From positions 1,426,001 to 1,490,000 of the forward strand of contig NZ_CP078076.1 in assembly GCF_023101165.1 (NCBI RefSeq): 64,000 nt of DNA, read 5' to 3'. Position 1 is the stretch's first letter; every line of letters starts with the position of its first letter. The notes below the pieces were generated by a model. The model saw only the letters and a program-made list of their open reading frames with translations, did not search any database and was not told the DNA's origin. Source of the DNA: Microbacterium sufflavum. GTDB lineage: Bacteria; Actinomycetota; Actinomycetes; Actinomycetales; Microbacteriaceae. Positions 25,548 through 34,400 of the stretch are shown one piece after another. The translations under genes were made by a program, and so were the position numbers.

Positions 25548-27869
25548 TCAGTCGCTGGCGAGCTTCGCGGCGAACTCCCGTTCCACGTCGACGTAGTGGT
25601 CGTCGGCCACGTCGTAGACCACCTGGTGGATCTCACCGCCCGTGAAGGCGAAGCGGTTGGGGTAGGCGGTGGTCACGGTGTCGCCCGAGTCGTAGCCGAC
25701 GCTCAGTCCCTCGCCCGTGAGGGCGTAGCGGCCGAGCTGGGTGCGGATCGGGATCGACTCGACGGCCTCGTCGTCGACGTAGAGCGTGAGCGTGCCGAGC
25801 GCTTCGCCGTGGTCGCCGGTGCCCTCCTTCTCGAAGCCGACGCCGACGATGTGCCGGCCCTCGGTCGGCGCGGGGGTGCTGACCCGCTGCTCGGGCGGGA
25901 TGCCGAGGAAGTTGTACACGAACGACAGCGTGCCGTCCTGCACGTACAGGCTGTAACCGCCGAATCGGGAGCCCTGGGCGACGATCACGCCCTCGGTTGC
26001 CGCGGTGAAGTCCACCTCGGCGAGGATCTTGAACGACACCTGCTGCGTGCGCGCGGCGAGCTGCTCCTGCACCTCGGTCGTCTCCGGGTAGTAGGTGAAG
26101 CGGCCGTCGGCGGGCACCGGCAGGTGGTACTCGTATTTGATGAAGTCGGCGACGCCCAGGTCGTTCAGGGGCAGCACGTCGTACTTCTTCGCCTCTTCGA
26201 GCCAGAGCGCCGTGAGCTCCGCCAGCTTCTCGGGGTACCGGTCGGCGAGGTCGACGGCCTCCGCCCGGTCCTCGTCGACGTGGAACAGCTGCCAGCGGTC
26301 CTCGTCGAAGTGCCCCAGGCCGATCGGGACGGGGCCGTGCTCGGCGACGGCCTTCCACCCCTTGCTCCAGATGCCGCGGGTGCCGAGCATCTCGTAGTAC
26401 TGCGTCTGCTTGGTGGTGGGGGCGTCGGCGGCGTCGAAGGAGTAGTTCATCGGCACGCCGGGCATCGGCGTCTGCTCCACGCCGTCCACGACGGTCGGCG
26501 CCTCGACGCCGCACGCCTCCAGGATCGTCGGCACGATGTCGGTGCAGTGGTGGTACTGGCTGCGCACCTCGCCGCGCGCCGTGATCCCCGCGGGCCAGTG
26601 GATGATCAGCGGGTCCGCCGAGCCGCCCGCGTAGGAGTAGCGCTTGAACATGCGGAACGGCGTGGAGAACGCCATCGCCCAGCCCGTCGGGTAGTGGTTG
26701 TAGGCGTCGGGCCCGCCGAGCTTGTCGATCATCGTCAGGTTGCGCGCGACGTCTTCGGGGTACCCGTTGAAGAACAGGTTCTCGTTGATCGAGCCGTTCG
26801 GGCTGCCCTCGCCCGAGGCGCCGTTGTCCGCCGCGTAGATGATGAGCGTGTTGTCGAGCTGTCCCGACTTCTCCAGGTGCTCGATGATGCGGCCGACCTG
26901 CGCGTCGGTGTACTCGCTGAACCCCGCGTACACCTCCGCGGTCCGCGAGAACAGCGCCTTCTCCTCGTCGGTGAGCTCCGCCCACGGGCGCACGCTGTCG
27001 ACCTCGGCGAACGTGCCGGGCGTCATCGGGTTCATGTCGGTCAGCTGCGTGCCCTCCGGCAGGATGCCGCGCTCGATCATGCGCGGCAGCACCCACTCGC
27101 GGTACGCCTCGTAGCCGTCGTCGAACATGCCCCTGTACTTGTCGATGTACTCCTGCGGGGCGTGGTGCGGGGCGTGGTTCGCGCCGGGGCAGAACCACAG
27201 GTACCAGGGCTTGTCCGGGGTGGACTGTTTCGCGTCGCGCAGCATCCGGATCGCCTGGTCCGCGAGATCCTTGGACAGGTGATACCCGTCCTCGGGCTGG
27301 TAGGGCTGGTCGATGTAGTGGTTGTCGACGGCCAGATCGGGGTACCACTGGTTGGTCTCACCGCCGATGAAGCCGTAGAACCGGTCGAAGCCGTGCCCGA
27401 GGGGCCATTCGCTGCGATCGGAGCCGCTGGAGATCGCGTTGATCGGCACGTTGTGGTTCTTGCCGACCCAGTACGTCGACCAGCCGTTGTCGCGGAGGAT
27501 GCGTGCCAGCGGTGCGTTCGACTTCGGGATGTGCCCGTTGTAGCCGGGGAACCCGGTGGCGGACTCGGAGATCGTGGCGTAGCCGTTCTGGTGGTGCGTG
27601 CGTCCGGTGAGGAACGTCGACCGGGTGGGTGAGCACAGGGCGGTCGTGTGCCACTGCGAGTAGGTGAGGCCGTTGTCGGCGAGGCGCTGGAGGGTGGGCA
27701 TGTGGATGCGCCCGCCGTACGGCTCCCACGCCGCGAGACCCGTGTCGTCGAACAGGATGACCAGGACGTTGGGTGCACCCTCCGGAGCCTTGGTCGGCTC
27801 GTACGCCCCCCAATCCGGTGTCGAATCCCGCACGTCGAGCGCGATCTTCCCCTGGAACTCCCGAGCCAT
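25548..27869 (-). CDS. Type I arylsulfatase (AtsA-like), cytoplasmic
   Basis: A 773-residue S1-class sulfatase, about the length of mycobacterial AtsA. The modifiable Cys79 lies in LCSPTRS (C-x-P-x-R), which a formylglycine-generating enzyme would convert to the catalytic formylglycine. Metal residues are the DD pair in VILFDDTG and ADNGASGEG. A C-terminal beta-rich region (about 600-773) follows the alkaline-phosphatase-like core. No signal peptide is seen. ATG at 27869 has GGAGGGAG upstream. It is 125 bases behind the lacI gene on the same strand. No sulfatase-activating enzyme is in the window. The natural sulfate ester is unknown. Confidence 0.92.
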   Translation of the reverse strand: MAREFQGKIALDVRDSTPDWGAYEPTKAPEGAPNVLVILFDDTGLAAWEPYGGRIHMPTLQRLADNGLTYSQWHTTALCSPTRSTFLTGRTHHQNGYATISESATGFPGYNGHIPKSNAPLARILRDNGWSTYWVGKNHNVPINAISSGSDRSEWPLGHGFDRFYGFIGGETNQWYPDLAVDNHYIDQPYQPEDGYHLSKDLADQAIRMLRDAKQSTPDKPWYLWFCPGANHAPHHAPQEYIDKYRGMFDDGYEAYREWVLPRMIERGILPEGTQLTDMNPMTPGTFAEVDSVRPWAELTDEEKALFSRTAEVYAGFSEYTDAQVGRIIEHLEKSGQLDNTLIIYAADNGASGEGSPNGSINENLFFNGYPEDVARNLTMIDKLGGPDAYNHYPTGWAMAFSTPFRMFKRYSYAGGSADPLIIHWPAGITARGEVRSQYHHCTDIVPTILEACGVEAPTVVDGVEQTPMPGVPMNYSFDAADAPTTKQTQYYEMLGTRGIWSKGWKAVAEHGPVPIGLGHFDEDRWQLFHVDEDRAEAVDLADRYPEKLAELTALWLEEAKKYDVLPLNDLGVADFIKYEYHLPVPADGRFTYYPETTEVQEQLAARTQQVSFKILAEVDFTAATEGVIVAQGSRFGGYSLYVQDGTLSFVYNFLGIPPEQRVSTPAPTEGRHIVGVGFEKEGTGDHGEALGTLTLYVDDEAVESIPIRTQLGRYALTGEGLSVGYDSGDTVTTAYPNRFAFTGGEIHQVVYDVADDHYVDVEREFAAKLASD

Positions 27870-27950
27870 GATGTCTCCCTCCGGTCGAAACACGTGTCTG
27901 CTCGGCACGGTATCGAGGGCGCAAAGGGGGGGACAGGTGGCTCTCGCAGG

Positions 27951-27964
27951 ATCACCAGGGTGAT
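27951..27964. promoter_or_regulatory. Palindrome between lacI-type gene and sulfatase gene
   Basis: ATCACC-AG-GGTGAT is a perfect 6-bp inverted repeat in the 125-base gap upstream of the sulfatase. It might be an operator or a weak hairpin after the lacI gene. It does not match the LacI box at 30758. Confidence 0.3.
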
Positions 27965-27994
27965 TCCCGCGGGGGCCGTCTCGGCCGCAGCGGG

Positions 27995-29002
27995 TCAGAC
28001 CAGGCGGGCGGTCGTGCCGCGCACGTTGAGCTCGTACGGCAGCGCGGCCGGGGGCCGTACGGCCTCGGGATCGGTGAGCTTCGCCAGGACGGCATCCGCC
28101 GCGCGCTCGCCCTGCCCGAGGGGGAACTGGTCGACCGTGGTGAGACGGAAGAACTCGCCGAGCTCGTGGCCGTCGATGCCCACGATCGACAGGTCCTCCG
28201 GCACCCGGAATCCGAGGTCGCGGGCGGCGAGGAGCGCCCCGATCGCCATCTCGTCCGAGGCGGCGAACACCGCGGTCGGGCGCGGGCCCGGGCGGCCCAG
28301 CAGCTGCTTCGCGGCCCGGTAGCCGCCCTCGACCGTGAAGTCGGCGGGCTCGAGGAACGCCGGCTGCAGCGGGATCCCGGCCGTCGCGAGGGCCCGCTCG
28401 AACCCGAGTCGGCGGTTGGTGGGGATGTGGAAGTCGAGGTCGAACTCGGGGTTCGCGCCGATGTGCGCGATCTGGGTGTGGCCGAGTCCGATGAGGTGCT
28501 CCGTGGCGAGCTGCGCGACCGCGACGTCGTCGACCGTGAGCGTGTCGAGCTTCGGGTTCGGGCCGCCGATCGCGATCACCGGCAGTCCGAGGTCGAGCAG
28601 CTGCTGCGTCTCGTCCTCGTCGAGCTCGATCGACACGGCGATCACCGCGTCCACGCGCTGCCGCCGCAGGAACGTGTCGAACACGTCGCGGCGCACGTCC
28701 TCGTCGGCGGTGATGTTGTAGAGCGTGATGTCGTAGCCGGCGCGCATGAGCGCGGCGGACACCCCCGACAGCACCGTGCTGAAGAACCACCGGTCGAGGA
28801 ACGGCACCACCACGCCGATGTTGCGCGTGCGACCCGAGGCGAGGCTCGAGGCCCGCGACGACACCACGTAGCCGAGCGACTGCGCGGCCGCGCGCACGCG
28901 CTCGCGCGCCGACTCCGAGACCTGCCCTCGTCCGCTCAGCGCACGGGAGACGGTCGCGGTGGAGACGCCGGCGAGCCGGGCGACCTCGTCGATGCTCGCC
29001 AT
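27995..29002 (-). CDS. LacI-family transcriptional regulator of the alpha-glucosidase cluster
   Basis: A 335-residue LacI/GalR protein. The helix-turn-helix is at the N-terminus (SIDEVARLAGVSTATVSRAL), the hinge helix contains SSLASGRTRNIGVV, and residues 60-335 form the periplasmic-binding-protein-like sensor. It lies 77 bases behind the GH13 gene on the same strand and is likely co-transcribed with it. A LacI-type box sits in the GH13 promoter, so the cluster is probably autoregulated by an alpha-glucoside such as maltose, trehalose or sucrose (inference). Confidence 0.9.
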   Translation of the reverse strand: MASIDEVARLAGVSTATVSRALSGRGQVSESARERVRAAAQSLGYVVSSRASSLASGRTRNIGVVVPFLDRWFFSTVLSGVSAALMRAGYDITLYNITADEDVRRDVFDTFLRRQRVDAVIAVSIELDEDETQQLLDLGLPVIAIGGPNPKLDTLTVDDVAVAQLATEHLIGLGHTQIAHIGANPEFDLDFHIPTNRRLGFERALATAGIPLQPAFLEPADFTVEGGYRAAKQLLGRPGPRPTAVFAASDEMAIGALLAARDLGFRVPEDLSIVGIDGHELGEFFRLTTVDQFPLGQGERAADAVLAKLTDPEAVRPPAALPYELNVRGTTARLV

Positions 29003-29079
29003 GGGTCCTCCTGGGGTTCCTGTTCCGTCGCGGTCGCGCGCTGCGGGCAGCGTCTGCGACCGCGACGGGAACGGGCGGG

Positions 29080-30744
29080 TCAGGCCGCGGTGGTGTACCA
29101 GACGGCGGTGTCGACCGGCAGGTCGGGGCCGTCGAAGGGCTGGCTGCGCAGCACGATCAGGGCGCCGTCCGGCAGGGGGAGCGCGGCGGTGCCGAGGTTG
29201 GCGAGCACGTGCACCTCGCCGCGGCGGAACGCGACCGCGTCGGGCCCCGCGTCCTCCCACACGAGGGAGCCGGTGCCGAAGCCGTGTTCGCGGCGCCCGG
29301 CGAGCAGGCGCTTGTACAGGGCGAGGGTCGACGCGGGGTCGACCTCCTCCACGTCGCGCGCATGGGCCGCCCAGTCCGCGGGCTGCGGGAGCCACGACAG
29401 CCCGGTGTCGTTGAAGCCGAACGCGGGGGCCTCGGCCTCCCAGGGCAGCGGCACGCGGCAGCCGTCGCGGCCGTAGCGCTCGCCGTTGGTGCGGAACCAC
29501 GTGGGATCCTGCCGGAACTCGTCCGGGATCTCCATAGCCTCGGGCAGCCCGAGCTCCTCGCCCTGGTACAGGTACGCCGAGCCGGGGAGGGCCAGCATCA
29601 GGGTCGTGGCGGCGCGGGCGCGCGCCAGGCCGATCGCGGTGTCGGGCTTGTCGGGCGTGTTCGGCCCGATGCCCTCGCCCTGCGGGTTCTCGGACGTGAG
29701 GGCGAGGCGCGAGGCGTGGCGCACGACATCGTGGTTCGACAGCACCCAGGTGCTGGGCGCGCCGACCGCGCCGAACTCGTCGAGCGACTCGCGGATCACA
29801 TCGCCCAGGGCCTTCGCGTCCCACTCGGTCATGAGGTACGGGAAGTTGAAGGTCTGGTGCATCTCGTCGGGCCGCACCCACAGCGCGGTCTCCTTGAGCG
29901 TCGGCATCCAGGCCTCGCCGCACAGCGCGCGGTCGCCGTCGTACTCGGCCAGCACGCGGTGCCAGTCGCGGTAGATCTCGTGCACGCCGTCCTGGCCCCA
30001 GTACGGCACGTTCGACTCGCCACCGCCCATGGAGTCGGCGTCGGTGGGGGGCGTGTAGTCGGGCAGCCCCTCGGTCTTGATCATGCCGTGGGCCACGTCG
30101 ACCCGGAAGCCGTCGACCCCACGGTCGAGCCAGAAGCGCAGGATGGAGCGGAACTCCTCCTGCACCTCCTCGTTGTTCCAGTCGAAGTCGGGCTGCGTGG
30201 CGTCGAAGATGTGCAGGTACCACTGGCCGGGCGTGCCGTCGGCCTCGGTCACGCGCTGCCACATGCCGCCGCCGAACACCGACTCCCAGTTGTTGGGCGG
30301 CAGCTCGCCGTTCTCGCCCCTGCCGTCGCGGAAGATGTAGCGCGCGCGCTCCGGGCTGCCCGGTCCCGCGGCGAGGGCCGCCTGGAACCACGGGTGCTGG
30401 TCGGACGAGTGGTTGGGCACCAGGTCGACGATCACGCGGATGCCGCGGTCGTGTGCGGCGGCGAGCATGTCGTCGAAGTCGGAGAGGGTGCCGAACAGCG
30501 GGTCGACGTCGCGGTAGTCGGCGACGTCGTAGCCGGCGTCGCGCTGCGGGCTCGTCATGAACGGGCTGAGCCAGATCGCATCGACGCCGAGCTCCTGCAG
30601 GGAGTCGAGCCGGCGCGTGATCCCCGGCAGGTCGCCGATGCCGTCGCCCGACGCGTCCGCGAAGGAGCGGGGGTAGATCTGGTAGATGACGGCGCTGCGC
30701 CACCACTCGGTACCGGGGGCTGCGAACTGTTCGAGCTGTGCCAT
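29080..30744 (-). CDS. GH13 alpha-glucosidase (AglA-like)
   Basis: A 554-residue cytoplasmic alpha-amylase-family enzyme. Conserved regions in order: region I VDLVPNHSSD, region II GFRVDVAHG with nucleophile D216, region III CGEAW with acid/base E277, and region IV LSNHD. The N-terminus WWRSAVIYQIYPRSFAD and the length fit alpha-glucosidase or oligo-1,6-glucosidase; sucrose hydrolase is possible. No transporter is linked to it, so substrate must come from an importer elsewhere. Downstream are its LacI regulator and a sulfatase. Confidence 0.92.
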   Translation of the reverse strand: MAQLEQFAAPGTEWWRSAVIYQIYPRSFADASGDGIGDLPGITRRLDSLQELGVDAIWLSPFMTSPQRDAGYDVADYRDVDPLFGTLSDFDDMLAAAHDRGIRVIVDLVPNHSSDQHPWFQAALAAGPGSPERARYIFRDGRGENGELPPNNWESVFGGGMWQRVTEADGTPGQWYLHIFDATQPDFDWNNEEVQEEFRSILRFWLDRGVDGFRVDVAHGMIKTEGLPDYTPPTDADSMGGGESNVPYWGQDGVHEIYRDWHRVLAEYDGDRALCGEAWMPTLKETALWVRPDEMHQTFNFPYLMTEWDAKALGDVIRESLDEFGAVGAPSTWVLSNHDVVRHASRLALTSENPQGEGIGPNTPDKPDTAIGLARARAATTLMLALPGSAYLYQGEELGLPEAMEIPDEFRQDPTWFRTNGERYGRDGCRVPLPWEAEAPAFGFNDTGLSWLPQPADWAAHARDVEEVDPASTLALYKRLLAGRREHGFGTGSLVWEDAGPDAVAFRRGEVHVLANLGTAALPLPDGALIVLRSQPFDGPDLPVDTAVWYTTAA

Positions 30745-30757
30745 GCGAACAGGCTAC

Positions 30758-30771
30758 TGCAAACGCTTACA
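30758..30771. promoter_or_regulatory. LacI-type operator upstream of the GH13 gene
   Basis: TGCAAACGCTTACA is a near-palindrome with the central CG of LacI/GalR sites. It begins 14 bases before the start codon at 30744, where a bound repressor would block transcription. Confidence 0.7.
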
Positions 30772-30838
30772 CTCTCACCACCACGCGGATCGAATCGGTT
30801 CGGAGCAGTCCGCGTACCCGGTCGGTGGCGTGCTGTTT

Positions 30839-30882
30839 CCATCGCCCGGACGCTCCCGTCGCCGACAGCGGCCGGGCGATGG
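30839..30882. terminator. Long hairpin downstream of the SDR gene
   Basis: Perfect 11-bp arms CCATCGCCCGG (30839-30849) and CCGGGCGATGG (30872-30882) enclose a 22-base loop that contains a further CGCT/AGCG pair. It lies 9 bases past the SDR stop and upstream of the GH13 promoter. There is no T-run, so termination is uncertain. Confidence 0.4.
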
Positions 30883-30890
30883 GGGCACGG

Positions 30891-31787
30891 TCACGGCGTG
30901 GGCATGCCGCCGTTCACGTTCAGCGTCTCGCCGATCACGTAGCTCGACTCCGGCGACGCGAGGAACACATATGCCGGCGCGAGCTCGGCCGGCTGCCCCA
31001 TGCGGCCGAGGGGCGTGTCCTCGCCGAACTTCTCGATCTTCTCCTGGGGCTGTCCGTCGCTGGGCTGCAGCGGCGTCCAGATCGGGCCCGGCGCCACCGC
31101 GTTCACGCGGATGCCCTTCGGCGCGAGCTGCTGGGCGAGACCCTTCGTGAACGCGTTGATCGTGGACTTCGTGGAGGCGTAGTCGACCAGGATGTCCGAC
31201 GGCGAGTACGCCTGGATGGACGTGGTGTTGATGATGGTCGACCCGGCGGGCAGGTGCGGGAGCGCGGCCTTCGTGATCCAGAACATGGCGTACACGTTGG
31301 TCTTGAACGTGTCGTCGAACTGCTCGTCGGTCAGGTCGGTCAGCGACTCGCGGTACACCTGCTTGCCGCCGTTGTTGACGAGGATATCGAGCCCGCCCAG
31401 GGCGGCCACGGCTTCGGCCACGAGCGTGCGGCAGTACTCCGGGTCGCGCAGGTCGCCGGGGATCGTGGCGACCGTCGCTCCGGCATCGCGGAGGAGTCCG
31501 GCGATGCGGCTCGCGTCCTCCTCCTCCTCGGGCAGGTAGGAGATCACCACGTCGGCGCCCTCCCTGGCGAACGCGATCGCGGTGGCGGCGCCGATGCCGG
31601 AGTCGCCCCCGGTGATCAGGGCCTTGCGTCCGGTGAGACGCCCCGTGCCGCGGTAGGTGTCCTCGCCGAGGTCGGCCTTCGGGGTCAGGTCGGCGTCGAG
31701 GCCCGGCTCCGGCATGTGCTGCTTCTGCGGCTGGATGTCGGCGTAGAGCTCGGCGGGGTTCGTGAAGGTGTACTGGTCGCGGGACAT
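30891..31787 (-). CDS. SDR-family oxidoreductase (GSP39/YhdG-like)
   Basis: A 298-residue short-chain dehydrogenase with a 45-residue N-terminal extension (NPAELYADIQPQKQHMPEPG) typical of the general stress protein 39 group. The cofactor motif is GGDSGIG, followed by NNGG and the catalytic Ser/Tyr/Lys set (NTTSIQAY and YASTK). The C-terminus has VNGGM. ATG at 31787 follows GGAAAGGACG; upstream in-frame codons are non-coding in character. The relatives are stress-induced, but the substrate is not known. Confidence 0.9.
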   Translation of the reverse strand: MSRDQYTFTNPAELYADIQPQKQHMPEPGLDADLTPKADLGEDTYRGTGRLTGRKALITGGDSGIGAATAIAFAREGADVVISYLPEEEEDASRIAGLLRDAGATVATIPGDLRDPEYCRTLVAEAVAALGGLDILVNNGGKQVYRESLTDLTDEQFDDTFKTNVYAMFWITKAALPHLPAGSTIINTTSIQAYSPSDILVDYASTKSTINAFTKGLAQQLAPKGIRVNAVAPGPIWTPLQPSDGQPQEKIEKFGEDTPLGRMGQPAELAPAYVFLASPESSYVIGETLNVNGGMPTP

Positions 31788-31966
31788 GGTCGTCCTTTCC
31801 GGGGGATCGTGGACTGGCTCCCATCGTCGGATCGTTGCCGAGAGGCCGCAAACGCCTTGCACGCCCGGGTCGGCTTTGCTACACGCGCGGGCCCTCGCCA
31901 TATCGCACGGGAGATGTGGACGAAAGGCTCTTCAGCGGCGTGTCGCGATCTGGCACATTCGGTACC

Positions 31967-33304
31967 GTGCCCCCCGCTCCGTCCCGTCCCCCGCGCCGAC
32001 CGGGCACCGCTCGTGTCGTGTCGCCCCTGGTCACCGTGCGCCGGTCCGCCCCGATCAGCGCCGTCGCCGCGCTCGTCGCCGCCGTGGTCCTGCTCGGTGC
32101 CGCACCCGCGATGTCGGACAGTCGGGCCCCGCGCGCCGAGACCGGAACCGACGTGACGGCCGACCCCGCGGCATCCGTCGCACTCGCCTACGAGTTCCTC
32201 GACGCCAGGGTGGACGAGTTCTGCGACGGCGCGGGCCACTGCCTCCCGCGCAGCTATCAGGGCGGCTTCTTCACCACCCCGACGTGGGACTTCACCCCCT
32301 CCTTCGTGTACGACGACGCGCTGGTCGTGATCGCCTACACGGCCCGCGGCCTGCCGGATGACCTGCGCCGCGCCCGCGCGATCGGCGACACCCTGCTGTT
32401 CGTGCAGGAGGAGGACCCGATCGGCGACGGGCGCACGCGCGCCTCCTACGAGCCCCACGGCATCCGTCAGGGGCGCGTCGAGATCACCGGGCCCGGCAGC
32501 TTCACCGGCAACCAGGCCTGGGTGGGCATGGCCCTCGCGCGCCTCTTCCACGCGACGGGCGAGCAGCGGTACCTCGACGGCGCGCTGCGCACCGCGAACT
32601 GGATCCAGGACAACACCGCTGACATGACCAGGGCGCCGTACGGCTACACGGGAGGCCAGACCGACACCGGGGCCTCGCTGGAGTGGAAGTCGACGGAGCA
32701 CAACACCGACGTCGCGGGCTTCTTCGCCCAGCTCGCCCAGCTCACGGGCGACGCCGTGTGGGCGCAGCGCTCGGCCGTCGCCGCCGGATTCGTCGCCGCG
32801 ATGCAGAGCGCGGACGGCCACGTCGACACCGGCACCCTGCTCGACGGCAGCACGGTCAACACCCGTCCCGTCCCGCTCGATGCGCAGACCTGGAGCGCGC
32901 TCGGCACGGGGGACGCCCGCTATGGTGCCGCCCTGGACTGGACGCTCGGGCACCTGATGGCCACGGACGGCCCGTACCGCGGCCCCTCGATCAGCGATGT
33001 GGACGTGTCCAAGGCGTGGTTCGAGGGCAGCGGGCACCTGGCCCTGGCACTCCGGCTGCGCGATGCCGCGGGCGACGCCGCCCAGGCCGACGAGCTGCTC
33101 GCGGACATCCGCCTGGCGCAGCGCGATGCGGTGAACGGCGACGGCAAGGGCATCGTGGCGACCTCGACCGACGGACTCGACTCCGGCTTCGGCGACTTCT
33201 ACTACGCGAGCCTGCACACGGGCACGACCGCGTGGTACCTGCTGGCGGCAGCCGCCGACAACCCGTTCGCGCTTCCCGCGGCCGCCGCGTCCTCGGGCGA
33301 GTGA
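31967..33304 (+). CDS. Secreted protein, probable alpha/alpha-toroid glycoside hydrolase-like
   Basis: A protein of about 445 residues with an export signal (RRSAPISAVAALVAAVVLL, cleavage near AMSDS). The mature part has repeated helical motifs with Trp and Tyr (YDDALVVIAYTARG, NQAWVGMALARLFHATGEQRYLDGALRTANW) that resemble six-hairpin glycosidases. No catalytic residues can be assigned with confidence. The start is uncertain: GTG codons at 31967, 32018 and 32036 are in frame, the last two giving a more usual signal-peptide n-region, and none has a clear ribosome site. It converges on purQ. It could act on an extracellular polysaccharide, which I infer only from the fold. Confidence 0.65.
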   Translation: MPPAPSRPPRRPGTARVVSPLVTVRRSAPISAVAALVAAVVLLGAAPAMSDSRAPRAETGTDVTADPAASVALAYEFLDARVDEFCDGAGHCLPRSYQGGFFTTPTWDFTPSFVYDDALVVIAYTARGLPDDLRRARAIGDTLLFVQEEDPIGDGRTRASYEPHGIRQGRVEITGPGSFTGNQAWVGMALARLFHATGEQRYLDGALRTANWIQDNTADMTRAPYGYTGGQTDTGASLEWKSTEHNTDVAGFFAQLAQLTGDAVWAQRSAVAAGFVAAMQSADGHVDTGTLLDGSTVNTRPVPLDAQTWSALGTGDARYGAALDWTLGHLMATDGPYRGPSISDVDVSKAWFEGSGHLALALRLRDAAGDAAQADELLADIRLAQRDAVNGDGKGIVATSTDGLDSGFGDFYYASLHTGTTAWYLLAAAADNPFALPAAAASSGE

Positions 33305-33324
33305 CGCCGCGGCCGACCTGCGGG

Positions 33325-33380
33325 GCGCCCGTGCGTCAGAGGTCGCGCGGCTGAGGCTTCGGCGTGCGCCCGTGCGTCAG
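33325..33380. repeat. 15-bp direct repeat around the purQ stop codon
   Basis: GCGCCCGTGCGTCAG occurs at 33325-33339 and again at 33366-33380. The second copy contains the purQ stop codon (TCA on this strand). The first lies in the 72-base convergent gap. It may be a small duplication of the purQ end or part of an intergenic terminator region. Confidence 0.5.
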
Positions 33381-34084
33381 GCGGCGACGCGGGCGACCGC
33401 GGCGATCGCGCTCGCGAAGAAGCCCAGGCCGTCGACGCCGCTGCGCATGGCCGCGGTCGTGTCGGGGCCGAAGCCCGGCTCGGTGGCGTGCTCGGGGTGC
33501 GGCATGAGCCCCACGACGTTGCCCGCCTCGTTGGTGAGCCCGGCGATGTCGCGCAGCGAGCCGTTCGGGTTCACGCCCGCATAGCGGAACGCCACCAGGC
33601 CCTCGCCCTCGATGCGGTCGAGCGTCTGCTCGTCGGCGATGTAGCCGCCGTCGGCGTTCTTCAGCGGGATGACGATCTCCTGGCCGGTGCGGAAGGCGTT
33701 CGTCCACGCGGTGTCGGCGTTCTCGACCGTGAGGCGCTGGTCGCGGCGCACGAAGTGCTGGTGGTTGTTGCGGATCAGTCCGCCGGGCAGCAGGTGCGCC
33801 TCGACCAGCATCTGGAAGCCGTTGCAGATGCCGAGCACGGGCAGGCCCTTCGCGGCGGCCTCCTTGACCTCGGTCATGATCGGGGAGAGGGCGGCGATGG
33901 CCCCGGCGCGCAGGTAGTCGCCGTAGCTGAAACCGCCCGGCAGCACGAGGGCGTCGACGCCCTCGAGGTCGTGTGCGCCGTGCCACAGGGCGACGGGTTC
34001 GGCGCCCGCGAGGCGGACGGCGCGCTGTGCGTCGACGTCGTCGAGCGAGCCGGGGAAGGTGACGACCCCGATGCGCGTGGTCAC
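33377..34084 (-). CDS. purQ: Phosphoribosylformylglycinamidine synthase, glutaminase subunit PurQ
   Basis: A 235-residue class I glutamine amidotransferase that supplies ammonia to PurL in step four of purine synthesis. The nucleophilic Cys is in GICNGFQML, and the His and Glu of the triad are in MPHPEH. The N-terminus reads [13 protein letters not shown]. It starts at a GTG that overlaps the purS stop (GTGA), so it is coupled to PurS, its complex partner. purL is not in the window. Confidence 0.96.
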   Translation of the reverse strand: MTTRIGVVTFPGSLDDVDAQRAVRLAGAEPVALWHGAHDLEGVDALVLPGGFSYGDYLRAGAIAALSPIMTEVKEAAAKGLPVLGICNGFQMLVEAHLLPGGLIRNNHQHFVRRDQRLTVENADTAWTNAFRTGQEIVIPLKNADGGYIADEQTLDRIEGEGLVAFRYAGVNPNGSLRDIAGLTNEAGNVVGLMPHPEHATEPGFGPDTTAAMRSGVDGLGFFASAIAAVARVAA

Positions 34085-34329
34085 TCGGCCACCTCGATGC
34101 CGACGACGTCTTCGATCACGGCGTTGGAGAGCACCTCGTCGGCGAGGCGCTTCGCCTCGGCGAGCACCTCCTCGGTGACCTCGCCCTCGACGGTGAGCTC
34201 GAAGCGCTTGCCGATGCGCACGTCGGTGAAGCCGTCCACGCCCAGGCGGGCGAAAGCGCCGGAGACGGCCTTCCCCTGGGGGTCGAGCAGTTCGGGCTTG
34301 GGCATGACGTCGACGACGATGGTGGGCAT
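34081..34329 (-). CDS. purS: Phosphoribosylformylglycinamidine synthase subunit PurS
   Basis: An 82-residue protein matching the small PurS subunit that bridges PurQ and PurL. The conserved pattern is [15 protein letters not shown] near the start, then VRIGKRFEL and [17 protein letters not shown] at 34329 has CTGGAG upstream. It is the first gene of a purS-purQ pair with a 4-base overlap. Confidence 0.96.
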   Translation of the reverse strand: MPTIVVDVMPKPELLDPQGKAVSGAFARLGVDGFTDVRIGKRFELTVEGEVTEEVLAEAKRLADEVLSNAVIEDVVGIEVAE

Positions 34330-34400
34330 GACGGCTCCAGGAGTCGCGGGTGGACGGGCGCCCCCAGTCTACTGCCCTCGCACCGGCGCTCCCCGCGGGG

